A DNA stretch of 64,000 nt, taken from contig JADMKK010000033.1 of NCBI GenBank assembly GCA_015478895.1, positions 25,803 through 89,802 on the forward strand. Direction: 5' to 3'. Below, piece by piece: positions 17,665-28,958 of this stretch. The stretch comes from Comamonas sp. (GTDB taxonomy: Bacteria; Pseudomonadota; Gammaproteobacteria; Burkholderiales; Burkholderiaceae_C). Under the pieces are notes generated by a model that saw only the letters and a list, made by a program, of their open reading frames with translations, was not told the origin of the DNA and ran no database searches. Position 1 is the stretch's first letter. The number at the start of each line of letters is the position of its first letter. Both the position numbers and the translations under genes were made by a program.

Positions 17665-18912
17665 TCAGTCTGCTTGCTTGCGCAGGAAAGCGGGGATTTC
17701 CAGATCGTCCATACCGCCCGAGGCCAGTGCGTCCACACGCGCTGCAGCCTGGGTGCGATTGGTACGCCATACGCTGGGCACGCTGACATCGCCATAACCG
17801 GCACCACCTGCTCCTGCACCGCCCATGGCGGGCATGCCCACACCCATGGTGACATTGCCCATCGAGGCAGTCGGCCCACCCGAGAAGCTCACGTTGTCAG
17901 TGCCGGTGCGCAGACCGCCCTGTACCACCGACATGGCTTGGCGACGCGCCAGAGGGCGCGACAAACCTGTGGCCACCACGGTCACGCGGATGTCGTCACC
18001 CAGCGAGTCGTCATAGGCTGCACCGTAAATCACGTGTGCTTCTTGAGAAGCGTAAGCGTTGATGGTGGACATGGCCAGACGCGACTCCGCCAGCTTCAAG
18101 CTACCCTTGGCCGCGGTCACCAACACCAGCACGCCCTTGGCGCCGGACAGGTCAATGCCTTCCAGCAGCGGGCACGCTACAGCTTGTTCCGCCGCAATCC
18201 GTGCACGGTCCGGGCCGGAAGCGCGGGCTGTACCCATCATGGCCTTGCCAGGCTCGCCCATGACGGTGCGTACGTCTTCAAAGTCAACGTTCACGTGGCC
18301 GTATTCATTGATGATTTCCGCAATACCGCCGACCGCGTTCTTGAGCACATCGTTGGCTTGCGCAAAGGCTTCTTCCTGGGTGATGTCATCGCCCAGCACT
18401 TCCAGCAGTTTTTCGTTGAGCACCACGATCAGCGAATCCACGTTGGCTTCCAGCTCGGCCAGACCGCCATCGGCATTGGTCATGCGGCGGCCGCCTTCCC
18501 AATCGAAAGGCTTGGTCACCACGCCCACGGTCAAAATGCCCATTTCCTTGGCTACGCGTGCAATCACAGGGGCTGCGCCCGTGCCGGTACCGCCGCCCAT
18601 GCCGGCAGTGATGAACAACATGTGCGCGCCTTCAATGGCTGCACGAATGTCTTCCACCGCAGCCTCAGCGGCGTCGCGGCCCTTATCAGGCCTGCTGCCA
18701 GCACCCAGGCCGCTCAAACCCAACTGAATCGTGCGATGTGCATTGCTGCGGATCAGCGCCTGCGCGTCGGTGTTGGCACTGACAAATTCAACGCCCTGCA
18801 CGTTGCTGGCAATCATGTGTTCGACGGCGTTGCTGCCGCCGCCGCCCACGCCGATCACCTTGATCTGTGTGCCCTGGTTGAATGCTTCGGCTTCGATCAT
18901 TTCGATGGTCAT
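17665..18912 (-). CDS. ftsZ: Cell division GTPase FtsZ
   Basis: FtsZ is the tubulin homologue that forms the division ring. The 415-residue product starts MTIEMIEAEAFNQG (ATG at 18912 with a GGAGC ribosome site); in-frame sequence extends upstream but is non-coding. Motifs are the nucleotide loop GVGGGGSNAV (21-30), the tubulin signature GMGGGTGTGAA (about 104-114), and NVDFEDVRTVM near the T7 loop. A flexible Gly/Ala/Met-rich linker leads to the conserved tail DDLEIPAFLRKQ that binds FtsA and ZipA. It follows ftsA after a 121-base gap. Confidence 0.98.
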   Translation of the reverse strand: MTIEMIEAEAFNQGTQIKVIGVGGGGSNAVEHMIASNVQGVEFVSANTDAQALIRSNAHRTIQLGLSGLGAGSRPDKGRDAAEAAVEDIRAAIEGAHMLFITAGMGGGTGTGAAPVIARVAKEMGILTVGVVTKPFDWEGGRRMTNADGGLAELEANVDSLIVVLNEKLLEVLGDDITQEEAFAQANDVLKNAVGGIAEIINEYGHVNVDFEDVRTVMGEPGKAMMGTARASGPDRARIAAEQAVACPLLEGIDLSGAKGVLVLVTAAKGSLKLAESRLAMSTINAYASQEAHVIYGAAYDDSLGDDIRVTVVATGLSRPLARRQAMSVVQGGLRTGTDNVSFSGGPTASMGNVTMGVGMPAMGGAGAGGAGYGDVSVPSVWRTNRTQAAARVDALASGGMDDLEIPAFLRKQAD

Positions 18913-19033
18913 GTTGGAGCTCCTGGAAATTTTCTGAATGGATTCGCTACTGCAATTATTTCTGCTTCTCTTCGGTATCGGTGTCGGAAATCTGCGGGAG
19001 ATCCGGGGATGCGCATGCGTCGAGAGCACATAG

Positions 19034-20263
19034 TTAGAAGTTTCCCACAATGAAGTCTTTAAATCGACCAAAAGCGGTCTTCACCGACCCACTCTTTTGT
19101 GCCACCTTGAAACCGCGCAATCTTCCTTGTCGCGCTTCTTCTAACAAACCCATGACCGTGGCAGAGCGCGGCTGGGCCACCATATCGGCCAATGCGCTTG
19201 CATATTTCGGCACGCCACGGCGCACAGGCTTGAGGAAAATATCCTCACCCAACTCAACCATGCCTGGCATTACGGAGCTGCCACCGGTGAGCACAATGCC
19301 CGAAGAGAGCACCTCTTCGTAGCCAGATTCCCGAATGACTTGCTGTACCAGAGAGAAAATTTCTTCCACGCGGGGCTCAATCACGCCCGCTAGCGCTTGC
19401 TTGCTGATCATGCGCGGGCTGCGGTCACCCAGACCCGGTACTTCCACCTGGCTGTCGGGGTCGGCCAGCATCTGCTTGGCGTAACCGCTTTCCACTTTGA
19501 TGTCTTCGGCGTCCTTGGTGGGTGTGCGCAGCGCCATGGCAATGTCGCTGGTGATCAAGTCCCCAGCAATTGGAATCACCGCGGTGTGGCGAATTGCACC
19601 GCCTGTGAAAATGGCCACATCGGTCGTGCCAGCGCCAATGTCTACCAGCGCAACCCCCAGATCGCGCTCGTCATCGGTCAGCACCGCTTGGCTGGCAGCC
19701 AAAGGGTTGAGCAGCAACTGCTCCACTTCCAAACCACAGCGGCGCACACACTTGATGATGTTTTCAGCCGCACTTTGCGCGCCCGTGACGATGTGGACTT
19801 TGGCCTCCAGGCGAATGCCGCTCATGCCCACCGGCTCTTTGACATCCTGACCGTCAATCACAAACTCTTGCGGCTCGACCAGCAACAGGCGCTGATCTGA
19901 GGAAATACTTACCGCTTTTGCTGTTTCAATGACGCGTGCTACATCGGTGGGCGTGACTTCCTTGTCCTTGATGGCCACCATACCGCTTTGGTTCAAACCA
20001 CGGATATGGCTACCGGTAATGCCGGTATACACACGCTGGATCTTGCAGTCGGCCATCAACTCGGCTTCTTTGAGCGCTTGCTGAATACTTTGCACGGTGG
20101 CTTCAATGTTCACAACCACACCACGCTTCAAACCATTGCTCGGTGCCACACCCAAGCCTGCCAGCTTGAGTTCGCCGTTGGGCATCACTTCGGCAACCAC
20201 AGCCATGACCTTGGCGGTGCCAATATCCAAACCAACGACGACGTCTTTGTACTCTTTTGCCAT
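19034..20263 (-). CDS. ftsA: Cell division protein FtsA
   Basis: FtsA is the actin-like protein that tethers FtsZ to the membrane. The 409-residue product starts MAKEYKDVVVGLDIGTAKV, the phosphate-1 motif of the actin fold, and includes VDIGAGTTDVAIF (phosphate 2) and GIVLTGGSSVMPG (adenosine motif). The last residues, GRFKDFIVGNF, form an amphipathic membrane-targeting helix. The ATG at 20263 was chosen; the longer frame to 20341 would overlap ftsQ and does not look like FtsA. It is one base from the ftsQ stop. Confidence 0.97.
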   Translation of the reverse strand: MAKEYKDVVVGLDIGTAKVMAVVAEVMPNGELKLAGLGVAPSNGLKRGVVVNIEATVQSIQQALKEAELMADCKIQRVYTGITGSHIRGLNQSGMVAIKDKEVTPTDVARVIETAKAVSISSDQRLLLVEPQEFVIDGQDVKEPVGMSGIRLEAKVHIVTGAQSAAENIIKCVRRCGLEVEQLLLNPLAASQAVLTDDERDLGVALVDIGAGTTDVAIFTGGAIRHTAVIPIAGDLITSDIAMALRTPTKDAEDIKVESGYAKQMLADPDSQVEVPGLGDRSPRMISKQALAGVIEPRVEEIFSLVQQVIRESGYEEVLSSGIVLTGGSSVMPGMVELGEDIFLKPVRRGVPKYASALADMVAQPRSATVMGLLEEARQGRLRGFKVAQKSGSVKTAFGRFKDFIVGNF

Positions 20264-20264
20264 A

Positions 20265-21119
20265 TCAGTGCCTGCCCTCAGAAGGTCGTGTTTTTTTGTT
20301 GTCTTGTTTACTTTGCACTGCTTGGCGTTTGGCCATTTCAAGTGCTCGCTCGCGTGACACTGTAGTTACGCCACGCAGACGCAGGGCATAGCCATCGGGG
20401 TAACGCAAATCCGCATATTCCAAAGCTTCTGCTTTGCGCTGGTATTGCTGTGTGATTTGGGGCAGCGTCCGTATGAAGCGTTGCGTGCGCTGCAACACTT
20501 GCTCCGGCGTTCCGCCCCCTAACTCAAGACGGGCATCATTATCAAGCTGTACGTACCAGCTACCTCGGTCCCGCAGCGTTAAAGCATCAATTGGCACATT
20601 TAGGCTTTCAAATACAGCGTCCAGGGCGTAGTACATGCGAAGTACTTCGGCCGCAGACCCGTCCGGCCCGGACAGTCGAGGTAAACCTTCACGCTCGACC
20701 TCACCAATATTGGCCTCAAACACTTCACCCATCGTGTTGACCATGGCGGTACCGGTCTCTGGCCCCCAGTAGGCTTGGGGTTCATGCTCATGCAAGATAA
20801 CGCGCAGGCTATGCGGGTATTCACGGCGCACTTCCGCTTGCCGCACCCATGGCACTTCTTCAAAAACCTTGCGGGCCGCGCCCAAGTCAATGGTGAAGAA
20901 GTTGCCCGTCAGATGTGGCGCCACATTGGCACGCAAGGAAACCGCGTTGTTGTGTACCAGCTCGCCCTCAACCACGATGCGCGCAATCGAGAACGTGGGG
21001 TGACGTACTGCCCACCAGCTCACCACCGCCAGCATGAGGACAGCCACACCCGCGAACATGACCGTAGCAGTCACGTTCATGAGTTTGACATCCAGAGGTG
21101 CTGACATGGAGTAGCTCAT
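20265..21119 (-). CDS. ftsQ: Cell division protein FtsQ
   Basis: FtsQ is a bitopic divisome protein bridging FtsA/ZipA and FtsW/FtsI via FtsB and FtsL. The 284-residue product has a short cytoplasmic start, a membrane helix (about 19-39), a POTRA domain (about 42-112, including FSIARIVVEGELVHNN) and the beta domain with LPRLSGPDGSA and RWYVQLDN-like signatures. The start codon overlaps the ddl stop by one base (TGATG). The C-terminal 25 residues are basic and lysine-rich. Confidence 0.95.
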   Translation of the reverse strand: MSYSMSAPLDVKLMNVTATVMFAGVAVLMLAVVSWWAVRHPTFSIARIVVEGELVHNNAVSLRANVAPHLTGNFFTIDLGAARKVFEEVPWVRQAEVRREYPHSLRVILHEHEPQAYWGPETGTAMVNTMGEVFEANIGEVEREGLPRLSGPDGSAAEVLRMYYALDAVFESLNVPIDALTLRDRGSWYVQLDNDARLELGGGTPEQVLQRTQRFIRTLPQITQQYQRKAEALEYADLRYPDGYALRLRGVTTVSRERALEMAKRQAVQSKQDNKKTRPSEGRH

Positions 21120-22099
21120 CAGGCAACGCGCTCCTCATGCAGAGCACTGTCCAGCGAGGCCGATGCCAAAATGGTCAGACACAGTTGTTCGTAGCTCAAC
21201 CCCTGCGCGCGCGCAGCCATGGGCACCAGCGAATGGCTGGTCATGCCAGGTGAAGTGTTAATTTCCAGCAGAAAAGGCTGGCGATCGCTTTGCCGGATCA
21301 TCACGTCCGCACGCCCCCAACCTCGGCAGCCCAGGGTGCGAAAGGCTTTCTCAACAATCTGCTGAATACGCGTTTCTTCATCCGCAGGCAGACCACTGGG
21401 ACAGTGGTATTGGGTGGTGTCCGTGAAGTATTTGTTCTGGTAGTCGTAATTGCCACCCGGTGCTTCGATGCGAATGACTGGCAATGCATAAGCAGAGCGA
21501 CCCTCACCCAGCATGGCGCAGGTCGTTTCTTCACCCGCAATAAATTGCTCGCACAGTACTTCGTCGTCGTACTTGGCGGCCAAAGCGTAGGCCTCTGCGC
21601 ACTGGCTGGCGTCCACGACTTTGGTCAGCCCCATGCTGGATCCATCGCGCGCGGGCTTGACGATCATCGGCCCACCCAAGGCAACGAAGGCGTCACTGGT
21701 GGCCTGTGCGCTGTCCACCATGCGCCAGTCTGGCGTTGGCAAACCTTCAAATCGCAAAATGCGCTTGGTCATCACCTTGTCCATTGCCATGCTTGAGGCC
21801 ATGACGCCCGAACCGGTATACGGAATGCCCAGCAACTCCAAAGCACCCTGCACCGTACCGTCCTCACCAAAGCGTCCATGCAAGGCGATGAAACAGCGTG
21901 CAAAACCCTCGGTTTTCAAGGCGCTCAGATCGCGTTGCGCAGGGTCAAATGCATGGGCATCGACACCTTGTGACCGCAAGGCCTCCAGCACACCTTGACC
22001 CGACATGAGGGAAACCTCACGCTCGGACGAGCAGCCCCCCATGAGCACCGCCACTTTGCCCAAGGCTTGCACATCCATATTTTTCATTGTTGGACTCAT
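21119..22099 (-). CDS. ddl: D-alanine--D-alanine ligase
   Basis: Ddl makes the D-Ala-D-Ala dipeptide for peptidoglycan in an ATP-dependent reaction. The 326-residue product is an ATP-grasp protein with [17 protein letters not shown] at the start, [44 protein letters not shown] (ATP loop) and [11 protein letters not shown] with the metal ligands. The gene is in the usual dcw position between murC and ftsQ (ddlB type). The ATG at 22099 overlaps the murC stop (ATGA); a second ATG four codons in is possible. Confidence 0.97.
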   Translation of the reverse strand: MSPTMKNMDVQALGKVAVLMGGCSSEREVSLMSGQGVLEALRSQGVDAHAFDPAQRDLSALKTEGFARCFIALHGRFGEDGTVQGALELLGIPYTGSGVMASSMAMDKVMTKRILRFEGLPTPDWRMVDSAQATSDAFVALGGPMIVKPARDGSSMGLTKVVDASQCAEAYALAAKYDDEVLCEQFIAGEETTCAMLGEGRSAYALPVIRIEAPGGNYDYQNKYFTDTTQYHCPSGLPADEETRIQQIVEKAFRTLGCRGWGRADVMIRQSDRQPFLLEINTSPGMTSHSLVPMAARAQGLSYEQLCLTILASASLDSALHEERVA

Positions 22100-23529
22100 G
22101 ACGCAGATCTTTCCTGCGTAGGCAGCACATTTTTCTCTAGCATTTCAACGACTTGTGAGGGAACGGCACCGATGGATCCAGCACCCATGCACAGCACCAC
22201 ATCACCGGACTGCACATTGTCTGCAATTGCCTGGGGTAAATCACCAATTTTCTCGACAAAAATTGGCTCGACACGGCCTGCTACACGCACAGCCCGTGCC
22301 AAAGCGCGTCCATCAGCGGCCACTACGTGGGCTTCGCCAGCGGCGTACACCTCAGTAAGCAAAACTGCGTCTGCTGCGCCCAGCACTTTGACGAAGTCTT
22401 CAAAACAGTCTCGGGTGCGCGTATAGCGGTGCGGCTGAAACGCCAGCACCAGACGTCGGCCCGGGAAAGCGCCCCGTGCCGCAGCCAATGTGGCCGCCAT
22501 CTCCACAGGGTGGTGGCCGTAGTCATCAATCAATGTGAAGTGCCCACCAGCAGAAACTGGCACTTCGCCGTAGCGCTGAAAACGACGCCCCACGCCCTTG
22601 AAACTATCCAGCGCACGCAGCAAAGCCTCATCTGCAATTTCCAGCTCCATCGCCACAGCCACCGCAGCCAGAGCGTTGAGCACATTGTGCTCGCCAGGCA
22701 GGCTCAGCGTCACGTCCAACTCAGGGTAGGGTTGCCCGTTTTGGCGCAGTACCGTAAAGCGCATCTTGCCGTGCTCAGCACGCACATTGATGGCGCGAAC
22801 CTGGACATCTTCAGCAAACCCGTAAGTGGTGACGGGGCGCGCCAGGTGCGGCAGGATGTCGCGCACCGCAGGACTTTCGGCACACACAATCGCACGGCCG
22901 TAAAAAGGCATGCGGTGCAAGAAATCGACAAAGGCCTGCTTGAGCTTGCCAAAGTCGTGCCCGTAAGTCTCCATGTGGTCAGCGTCGATGTTGGTGATCA
23001 CCGCCATCACGGGCAGCAGATTCAGGAACGACGCATCCGACTCATCCGCTTCGACAACGATGTAATCGCCCTGACCCAGTTGGGCGTTTGCACCTGCGCT
23101 ATTGAGCTTGCCACCGATGACAAAGGTAGGGTCCAGCTCAGCTTCGGCCAGCACGCAGGTCACCAGACTGGTGGTGGTCGTTTTACCGTGCGCACCGGCA
23201 ATTGCAATGCCCTGCTTAAAGCGCATCAACTCAGCCAGCATCAGCGCCCGCGGCACCACAGGAGTTTTGCGCGCGCGCGCTTCCACCACTTCAGGATTGT
23301 CCGCCTGCACCGCGGTAGAGGTCACCACCACATCTGCACCGTGTACATGGGCTGCGGCGTGCCCCACATATGCAGTAATGCCCAGCGATTGCAAGCGCTG
23401 CAAACTGGCGCTGGATGACAAATCAGAGCCCGAGACGGTATAGCCCAGGTTATGAAGCACCTCGGCAATGCCACTCATGCCGGAGCCACCCAGGCCGACA
23501 AAATGAATACGTTGAATGGCGTGTTTCAT
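22096..23529 (-). CDS. murC: UDP-N-acetylmuramate--L-alanine ligase
   Basis: MurC adds L-alanine to UDP-MurNAc, the first peptide step. The 477-residue product has the N-terminal Rossmann motif [17 protein letters not shown], the ATP loop [12 protein letters not shown] near residue 118, [11 protein letters not shown], and YGHHPVE in the C-terminal domain. It overlaps murG by 4 bases and ddl by 4 bases, so translation is coupled. It competes with Mpl (3.3 kb) for the same UDP-MurNAc substrate during recycling. Confidence 0.97.
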   Translation of the reverse strand: MKHAIQRIHFVGLGGSGMSGIAEVLHNLGYTVSGSDLSSSASLQRLQSLGITAYVGHAAAHVHGADVVVTSTAVQADNPEVVEARARKTPVVPRALMLAELMRFKQGIAIAGAHGKTTTTSLVTCVLAEAELDPTFVIGGKLNSAGANAQLGQGDYIVVEADESDASFLNLLPVMAVITNIDADHMETYGHDFGKLKQAFVDFLHRMPFYGRAIVCAESPAVRDILPHLARPVTTYGFAEDVQVRAINVRAEHGKMRFTVLRQNGQPYPELDVTLSLPGEHNVLNALAAVAVAMELEIADEALLRALDSFKGVGRRFQRYGEVPVSAGGHFTLIDDYGHHPVEMAATLAAARGAFPGRRLVLAFQPHRYTRTRDCFEDFVKVLGAADAVLLTEVYAAGEAHVVAADGRALARAVRVAGRVEPIFVEKIGDLPQAIADNVQSGDVVLCMGAGSIGAVPSQVVEMLEKNVLPTQERSAS

Positions 23530-24590
23530 GCGGAGATTTCCTCACACGCAGTGACCACCTCGCGGGTGGCATGAATCTTCTGCATCGTTTTAGCTTTTTG
23601 GGCAACATTCAAAAGGGTTGAACGCTGCATATTTTGTAGCATTTCCGCTAACTTTTCTGGCGTCAGTAAATCTTGGGGGATTAACCAGCCTCCACCGGCA
23701 TCCACCAGGAAGCGGGCATTGGAGGTCTGGTGGTCGTCAACTGCATGCGGAAAAGGCACGTAAATGGCGGCAGCGCCCACGGCAGCAATCTCCGTCACCG
23801 TACTGGCACCCGCGCGGCAAATGATCAAATCTGCATCAGCAAATGCCTGGGCAGTGTCGTCAATAAACGGCGTGAGCTGAGCTTGCACCCCGGCAGCAGC
23901 GTAATTGGCACGCAGTGCATCGATTTGCTTGGCCCCGCTTTGGTGAATGACTTCAGGGCGCGCGTGGGCCGGTAAAAGCGCCAAGGCCTCAGGCACCCGA
24001 TCGTTCAAAGCCTTGGCCCCCAGACTGCCGCCCACCACCAAAATTTTCAGCGGACCGCTACGGCCTTCAAAGCGCACCGCAGGTTCAGGCTGGCGCAAGA
24101 ACCCTTCGCGCAAAGGATTGCCGACCCAGCTAGCATTTTTCAAGGCGTTAGGAAACGCAGCAAACACACGATCCGCCACGCTTGCCAGAATCTTGTTCGC
24201 AGCACCTGCTACGGAGTTTTGCTCATGCAGCACCAGCTTCTTGCCAGCGAGCAGACCCATCATTCCACCGGGGAAAGTGATGTAGCCGCCAAAGCCAATC
24301 AATACATCCGGTTTAACGCGCTGTATAACCAGCAAAGCTTGCCAGAACGCTTTGAGCAAACGCAGCGGCAGCAACGCCAGCGTCATGATGCCCTTGCCCC
24401 GCACACCGCCAAACTCAATGCTCTCCAGCGGGAACCCTTGGGGCGGCACCAGCCGTGCCTCCATGGAATTGGGCGCGCCCAGCCAGTGCACACGCCAGCC
24501 TTGCTCACGCAATGCCTGCGCCACGGCCAAGCCGGGAAAAATATGCCCCCCTGTGCCGCCAGCCATGACCAGTGCTACTTTTTCTTTCAT
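23526..24590 (-). CDS. murG: UDP-GlcNAc--lipid I GlcNAc transferase MurG
   Basis: MurG converts lipid I to lipid II on the cytoplasmic face of the membrane. The 354-residue GT-B protein has the donor/acceptor loop [16 protein letters not shown] near residue 10, [11 protein letters not shown] near 105, a hydrophobic patch at about 75-95 for membrane docking, and [36 protein letters not shown] in the UDP-GlcNAc site. The start overlaps the ftsW stop by one base. It is in the classical dcw position. Confidence 0.97.
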   Translation of the reverse strand: MKEKVALVMAGGTGGHIFPGLAVAQALREQGWRVHWLGAPNSMEARLVPPQGFPLESIEFGGVRGKGIMTLALLPLRLLKAFWQALLVIQRVKPDVLIGFGGYITFPGGMMGLLAGKKLVLHEQNSVAGAANKILASVADRVFAAFPNALKNASWVGNPLREGFLRQPEPAVRFEGRSGPLKILVVGGSLGAKALNDRVPEALALLPAHARPEVIHQSGAKQIDALRANYAAAGVQAQLTPFIDDTAQAFADADLIICRAGASTVTEIAAVGAAAIYVPFPHAVDDHQTSNARFLVDAGGGWLIPQDLLTPEKLAEMLQNMQRSTLLNVAQKAKTMQKIHATREVVTACEEISA

Positions 24591-25855
24591 TACGCTCTCA
24601 TCCTCGGACTGAGGACCTTGTTCTCATAGTCAATGCGCAATACGACTGCGATCGCTACCAAATTCATCAAAACGGCAGAGCCACCAAAACTCATCAAAGG
24701 CAGGGTCAAGCCCTTGGTGGGCAATGCACCCAGATTGACGCCCATATTGATAAAGGCCTGAAAGCCCATCCACATGGCCACGCCTTGTGCGACCAGCCCG
24801 GAAAAGACGCGTTCCAGCAAAATGGCTTCGCGGCCAATTTCAGTAATGCGGCGGGTCAGCCAGACAAAAGCCACGATCAAGATGAAGATGCCCACAAAGC
24901 CAAATTCTTCACCAATCACCGACAGCAAGAAATCGGTATGTGCCTCAGGCAACCAATGCAGCTTTTCCACGCTGCGGCCCAGCCCTACGCCAAAGCCTTC
25001 CCCCCGGCCAATCGCGATCAAGGCATGGGACAGCTGGTAGCCCTTGCCCAGTGCATGCTCGGCAGAAAACGGGTCAAGGTAAGCAAAAATTCGCTCTCGT
25101 CGCCAAGGAGAGAAGGCGATCATCGTGACAAATGCACCGACGACCAAAGCGGCCATCAAAAAGAACATGCGTGCGTTCACGCCGCCCAGAAACAGGATGC
25201 CCATCGAGATCACGACAATCACAATGAAAGCACCCATGTCGGGCTCCGCCAGCAGCAACACCCCGACGATGAAAACGGCCGCAGCCATCGGCAAGACCGC
25301 ACGAAAGAACCGCTCCTTCACATCCATGCGGCGCACCATGTAATTGGCGGCATAGAGCAGTACGGCAAATTTGGCCAGCTCAGAAGGCTGGAAATTCATC
25401 AGCCCCAGCGGCAACCAGCGCCGGGCCCCGTTGACCACCAGACCCACCCCGGGCACCAGCACCAGCACCAGCAAAATCAGAGAAACGATGAACAGCTTGG
25501 GGGCCATGCGTTCCCAAGTTTTCATGGAGATCTGAAACGCCAGCAGTGCGGCCACGAAGCCAACACCCAGCGCCATGGCGTGGCGCAGCAAAAAGTGGTG
25601 CGGCGCGATCTTGCCAAAACGCGGGTTGTCCGGCATGGCAATGGATGCGGAATACACCATCACCAAACCCCACGCCAGCAAGGCAATGACCACCCAGATC
25701 AGCGCCTGATCGAGCCCTAAAGCATTCGGCGGAAGGGCTCGCGTGTTGCGGTATTCCGTACCCCCAACGCGCACCGGCAGCACATCCACAGCCTTGTCGG
25801 CTGCACCGTGAAACCAGCCATGCAGGCGCTCACGCAGGTGGTGAAGGGTGCTCAT
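24590..25855 (-). CDS. ftsW: Septal peptidoglycan glycosyltransferase FtsW
   Basis: FtsW is the SEDS polymerase for septal wall synthesis, partnered with FtsI. The 421-residue product has an extended cytoplasmic N-terminus (about 45 residues), around ten membrane segments and SEDS motifs: [41 protein letters not shown] and the C-terminal [20 protein letters not shown]. The ATG overlaps the murD stop by 4 bases. It is clearly distinct in sequence from rodA at 8.3 kb. Confidence 0.96.
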   Translation of the reverse strand: MSTLHHLRERLHGWFHGAADKAVDVLPVRVGGTEYRNTRALPPNALGLDQALIWVVIALLAWGLVMVYSASIAMPDNPRFGKIAPHHFLLRHAMALGVGFVAALLAFQISMKTWERMAPKLFIVSLILLVLVLVPGVGLVVNGARRWLPLGLMNFQPSELAKFAVLLYAANYMVRRMDVKERFFRAVLPMAAAVFIVGVLLLAEPDMGAFIVIVVISMGILFLGGVNARMFFLMAALVVGAFVTMIAFSPWRRERIFAYLDPFSAEHALGKGYQLSHALIAIGRGEGFGVGLGRSVEKLHWLPEAHTDFLLSVIGEEFGFVGIFILIVAFVWLTRRITEIGREAILLERVFSGLVAQGVAMWMGFQAFINMGVNLGALPTKGLTLPLMSFGGSAVLMNLVAIAVVLRIDYENKVLSPRMRA

Positions 25856-27774
25856 CCGAGGTGGCCCTCCAGCACTTGTCCAGCGTCATCGGCCAAGTCA
25901 TGCACAGCCTGCACAAAGGCTTGGGCGCGGTGGGCATAGTCCTGGTACATGTCCATGCTGGCGCAGGCGGGCGACATCAGCACGGCATCACCCGCCTTGG
26001 CTTGCGCGGTGGCCAGCTGCACTGCCTGCACCATGTCAGCCGCATCCAGCAGTGGCACGCCTTCAGCTTGCAAGGCCTGTTTGATCAAGGGTGCATCCCG
26101 GCCAATCAGCACGACGGCGCGCACGTAACGCGCCACGGGCGCTGCCAGCGGTGAGAAATCCTGCCCTTTGCCCAAGCCACCCAGAATCAGCACGATGCGA
26201 CGATCCGCGCCCAGACCGGTCAAGGCCGCCACCGTCGCGCCAACATTCGTGCCCTTGCTGTCATCGAAATATTCCACGCCCTGCACGGTGCCTACGGGCT
26301 CCACACGGTGCGGCTCGCCCCGGTATTCGCGCAGGCCATACAGCATGGGCCCCAGTGCACAGCCCGCAGCATGGGCCAAAGCCAAAGCTGCCAGCGCATT
26401 GGTAGCGTTGTGACGACCGCGAATGCGCAAGGCATCGGCGGGCAGCAGGCGCTGAATGTTCAAAGGTTCTTGCGGGTCACGCGCGCGTCGGCCGGCCGTG
26501 TCCACCTCCAGCCCACGAACCAGCCACGCCATGCCAGCCACTACTTCAATGCCGTAATCACCGGGGTTGCGCGGCATGTCCGCACCAAAGGTGATGTGCG
26601 CACGCAGCTGGGGTTTTTGCAATTTGACTTTGACAGGCGGCGGAAGCATGTCCATGACCACCGCGTCGTCCCGGTTGAGCACCATCAGCCCTTGCTGACC
26701 AAAAATGCGCGCCTTGGCAGCTGCGTATGCCTGCATGCTGCCGTGCCAGTCCAGGTGGTCTTGCGTGATGTTGAGCACGACGGCAGCGGTGGGCTCAAAG
26801 CCCTGTACTTCGTCCAGCTGAAAGCTCGACAGCTCCAGCACCCACACCTGGGGCAGCGTTTGTGCATCAATGCTGGCGGACAAGGTATCGAGCAGTGTCG
26901 GCCCAATATTGCCAGCGACTCCCACGCTGACGCCCGCATGCTCCAGCAGCTTGCTGGTCAAGGAGGTCACGGTGGTTTTGCCATTGGTGCCGGTTACGGC
27001 CAGCACTTTGGGCTGGTAGCCATGCGCAGCGCGCATGCCTTGCAAAGCTGCGGCAAACAAATCCAGCTCGCCACCCACGGGCAGGCCCACTGCCCGCGCT
27101 GCCTGCACTACAGGGGCGATGGACTCGGGGGTCAAACCGGGGGAGCGGTACACGCTGGTCAGATGGTGACCCTCCACCAGAGCACGGGTGAAGTCCCCGC
27201 CGACAAACTGCACACCGGGCAGCTCTGCCTGCAAAGCGGCCAGCTGGGGCGGCGCTTCACGCGTATCTGCCACCGTCACCTGTGCCCCGGCACGCACACA
27301 CCAGCGCGCCATGGAGATGCCGGAAGCACCCAATCCTAAAATCAGCACCCGCTGAGCTTGCAAGTGCTGCGCTTGATCCTGCGGCCATTGCGCAGGAACA
27401 GGTGGCAATTCGACAACTTCCGCCCCCTCGTCTACCGGCAGCACCGCCGTGACTTCGGTATTTGAGCCATCGGAGATGCTGGGATCGGCAAAGATTTGCG
27501 CCACAAAAGCAGCGGCATCTTTGGCGGCCGTGAGCGTGGATACGTCCAGAATTTCGCTGTCTTGCACAGGCGCAGCAGAGGCAGCAGGGACGACAGGGGC
27601 AACTGCTTCTATTTCAGAAGCTACTTGCCGTTGTACTTGCTCAGTTTCAGCATTATTTGATGCTGAACTTAAGGTTTCACTAAGGCCTATAGCTCCTAAA
27701 TTTTCAGCACCCTGCGCAGCCACTGCGCAGTCGGCAGTGGCATGCAAGTCGGGATTGAAGTCGTCGGCGTGCAT
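25852..27774 (-). CDS. murD: UDP-N-acetylmuramoyl-L-alanine--D-glutamate ligase with long N-terminal extension
   Basis: MurD adds D-glutamate to UDP-MurNAc-L-Ala. The catalytic part is standard: Rossmann motif [21 protein letters not shown] loop [47 protein letters not shown] and [15 protein letters not shown]. The oddity is length: the Rossmann motif begins only at about residue 140, whereas typical MurD (about 440-500 residues) has it near residue 5-15. The extra region is Ala/Glu/Val-rich and disordered-looking, and part of it is encoded by a copy of the local palindromic repeat. The ATG at 27774 is just after the mraY stop; an in-frame ATG at 27816 overlaps mraY. An internal start nearer the Rossmann motif is possible, but there is no obvious ATG. 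Confidence 0.93.
   Translation of the reverse strand: MHADDFNPDLHATADCAVAAQGAENLGAIGLSETLSSASNNAETEQVQRQVASEIEAVAPVVPAASAAPVQDSEILDVSTLTAAKDAAAFVAQIFADPSISDGSNTEVTAVLPVDEGAEVVELPPVPAQWPQDQAQHLQAQRVLILGLGASGISMARWCVRAGAQVTVADTREAPPQLAALQAELPGVQFVGGDFTRALVEGHHLTSVYRSPGLTPESIAPVVQAARAVGLPVGGELDLFAAALQGMRAAHGYQPKVLAVTGTNGKTTVTSLTSKLLEHAGVSVGVAGNIGPTLLDTLSASIDAQTLPQVWVLELSSFQLDEVQGFEPTAAVVLNITQDHLDWHGSMQAYAAAKARIFGQQGLMVLNRDDAVVMDMLPPPVKVKLQKPQLRAHITFGADMPRNPGDYGIEVVAGMAWLVRGLEVDTAGRRARDPQEPLNIQRLLPADALRIRGRHNATNALAALALAHAAGCALGPMLYGLREYRGEPHRVEPVGTVQGVEYFDDSKGTNVGATVAALTGLGADRRIVLILGGLGKGQDFSPLAAPVARYVRAVVLIGRDAPLIKQALQAEGVPLLDAADMVQAVQLATAQAKAGDAVLMSPACASMDMYQDYAHRAQAFVQAVHDLADDAGQVLEGHLG
27600..27705. 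repeat. Long-form palindromic repeat copy inside the murD 5' region
   Basis: The left arm GAAGCTACTTGCCGTTGTAC closely matches the arm of the element at 10.19 kb (AGCTGCTTGCCGTTGTGCAC). An inner inverted pair (AGTTTCAGCA / TGCTGAACT, 27642-27668) and the right flank CTATAGCTCCTAAATTTT follow. It is read through in frame as part of the MurD N-terminal extension. Confidence 0.65.
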
Positions 27775-27779
27775 GCGGC

Positions 27780-28958
27780 TCACCTCAGCTTCAGCGTGGA
27801 CAGGCCAATCAGGCACAGCAGCATGGTGATGATCCAGAACCGGGTCACGACCTGCGTTTCCTTCCAGCCACTCTTTTCAAAGTGGTGGTGCAGCGGCGCC
27901 ATCTTGAGCAGTCGTCGGCCTTCACCGTAGCGCTTTTTGGTGTACTTGAACCACACCACCTGCAGCATCACCGAGACCGCTTCGGCCACAAAAATACCGC
28001 CCATGATGGCCAGCACAATCTCTTGGCGCACGATCACGGCAATCGTGCCCAGCGCGCCGCCCAAGGCCAGCGCGCCCACGTCGCCCATAAAGATTTGCGC
28101 CGGGTGTGCGTTGAACCACAGGAATGCCAGGCCCGCGCCGGCCATGGCACCGCAAAAGATCATCAACTCGCCCGTGCCCGGAAGGCTGGGAAAGTTCAAG
28201 TACTTGGCGTAATTGGCGTTACCGGTGACGTAGGCAAAAATACCCAGCGCTGTGCCCACCATGATGACCGGCATGATGGCCAGGCCATCCAGACCATCGG
28301 TCAAATTGACCGCATTGCTCGCGCCCACGATGACCAGATAGGTCAGGATCACAAAGCCCAGCATGCCCAGCGGGTAGCTGATTTCCTTGAAAAACGGCAC
28401 CATCAGCCCGGCCTGCGGAGGCAAGTCCATCGAAAAGCCGGACTGCACCCAGGTCACAAACAATTCAAAGGCGCGGCTGTTGGAGTTTTCCGAAATGCTG
28501 AACACCAGCGCGACCGAAGCGATCAGGCCAATCACCGACTGCCAAAAATACTTCTCGCGCGAGCGCATGCCTTCCGGGTCTTTATTGACCACTTTGCGCC
28601 AGTCGTCCACCCAGCCAATCGCCCCGAAACCGAGGGTAACGATCAACACAATCCAGACAAAACGGTTGCTCAGGTCAAACCACAGCAGCGTGGCCACCGA
28701 GATGGCAAACAAAATCAGCACGCCGCCCATGGTAGGCGTGCCGTTTTTCACCAGATGGGTTTGCATGGCATAGCCGCGCACGGGCTGGCCCATTTTCAGC
28801 GCAGTCAATATACGAATGGCTTTAGGCCCCACCCACAAACCAATGGCCAGCGCGGTCAGCGCAGCCGCCACAGCACGGAAGGTGATGTACTGCACCACGC
28901 GCAAAAAACTAAAGTCAGGCGACAAGGTCTGCAGCCATTCAGCCAAGATCAGCAGCAT
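27780..28958 (-). CDS. mraY: Phospho-N-acetylmuramoyl-pentapeptide transferase MraY
   Basis: MraY transfers phospho-MurNAc-pentapeptide to undecaprenyl phosphate to form lipid I. The 392-residue integral membrane protein has about ten helices and all family motifs: [11 protein letters not shown] near residue 70, the DDWRKV region, [13 protein letters not shown] with catalytic aspartates, [20 protein letters not shown] and the C-terminal [21 protein letters not shown]. Length is slightly above the usual 360. It overlaps the murF end by 10 bases. Confidence 0.97.
   Translation of the reverse strand: MLLILAEWLQTLSPDFSFLRVVQYITFRAVAAALTALAIGLWVGPKAIRILTALKMGQPVRGYAMQTHLVKNGTPTMGGVLILFAISVATLLWFDLSNRFVWIVLIVTLGFGAIGWVDDWRKVVNKDPEGMRSREKYFWQSVIGLIASVALVFSISENSNSRAFELFVTWVQSGFSMDLPPQAGLMVPFFKEISYPLGMLGFVILTYLVIVGASNAVNLTDGLDGLAIMPVIMVGTALGIFAYVTGNANYAKYLNFPSLPGTGELMIFCGAMAGAGLAFLWFNAHPAQIFMGDVGALALGGALGTIAVIVRQEIVLAIMGGIFVAEAVSVMLQVVWFKYTKKRYGEGRRLLKMAPLHHHFEKSGWKETQVVTRFWIITMLLCLIGLSTLKLR

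Noticed and set aside
17584..19053. 489-codon plus-strand open frame over ftsZ
   Set aside because: It is a shadow of ftsZ, and the FtsZ motifs are all on the minus strand.
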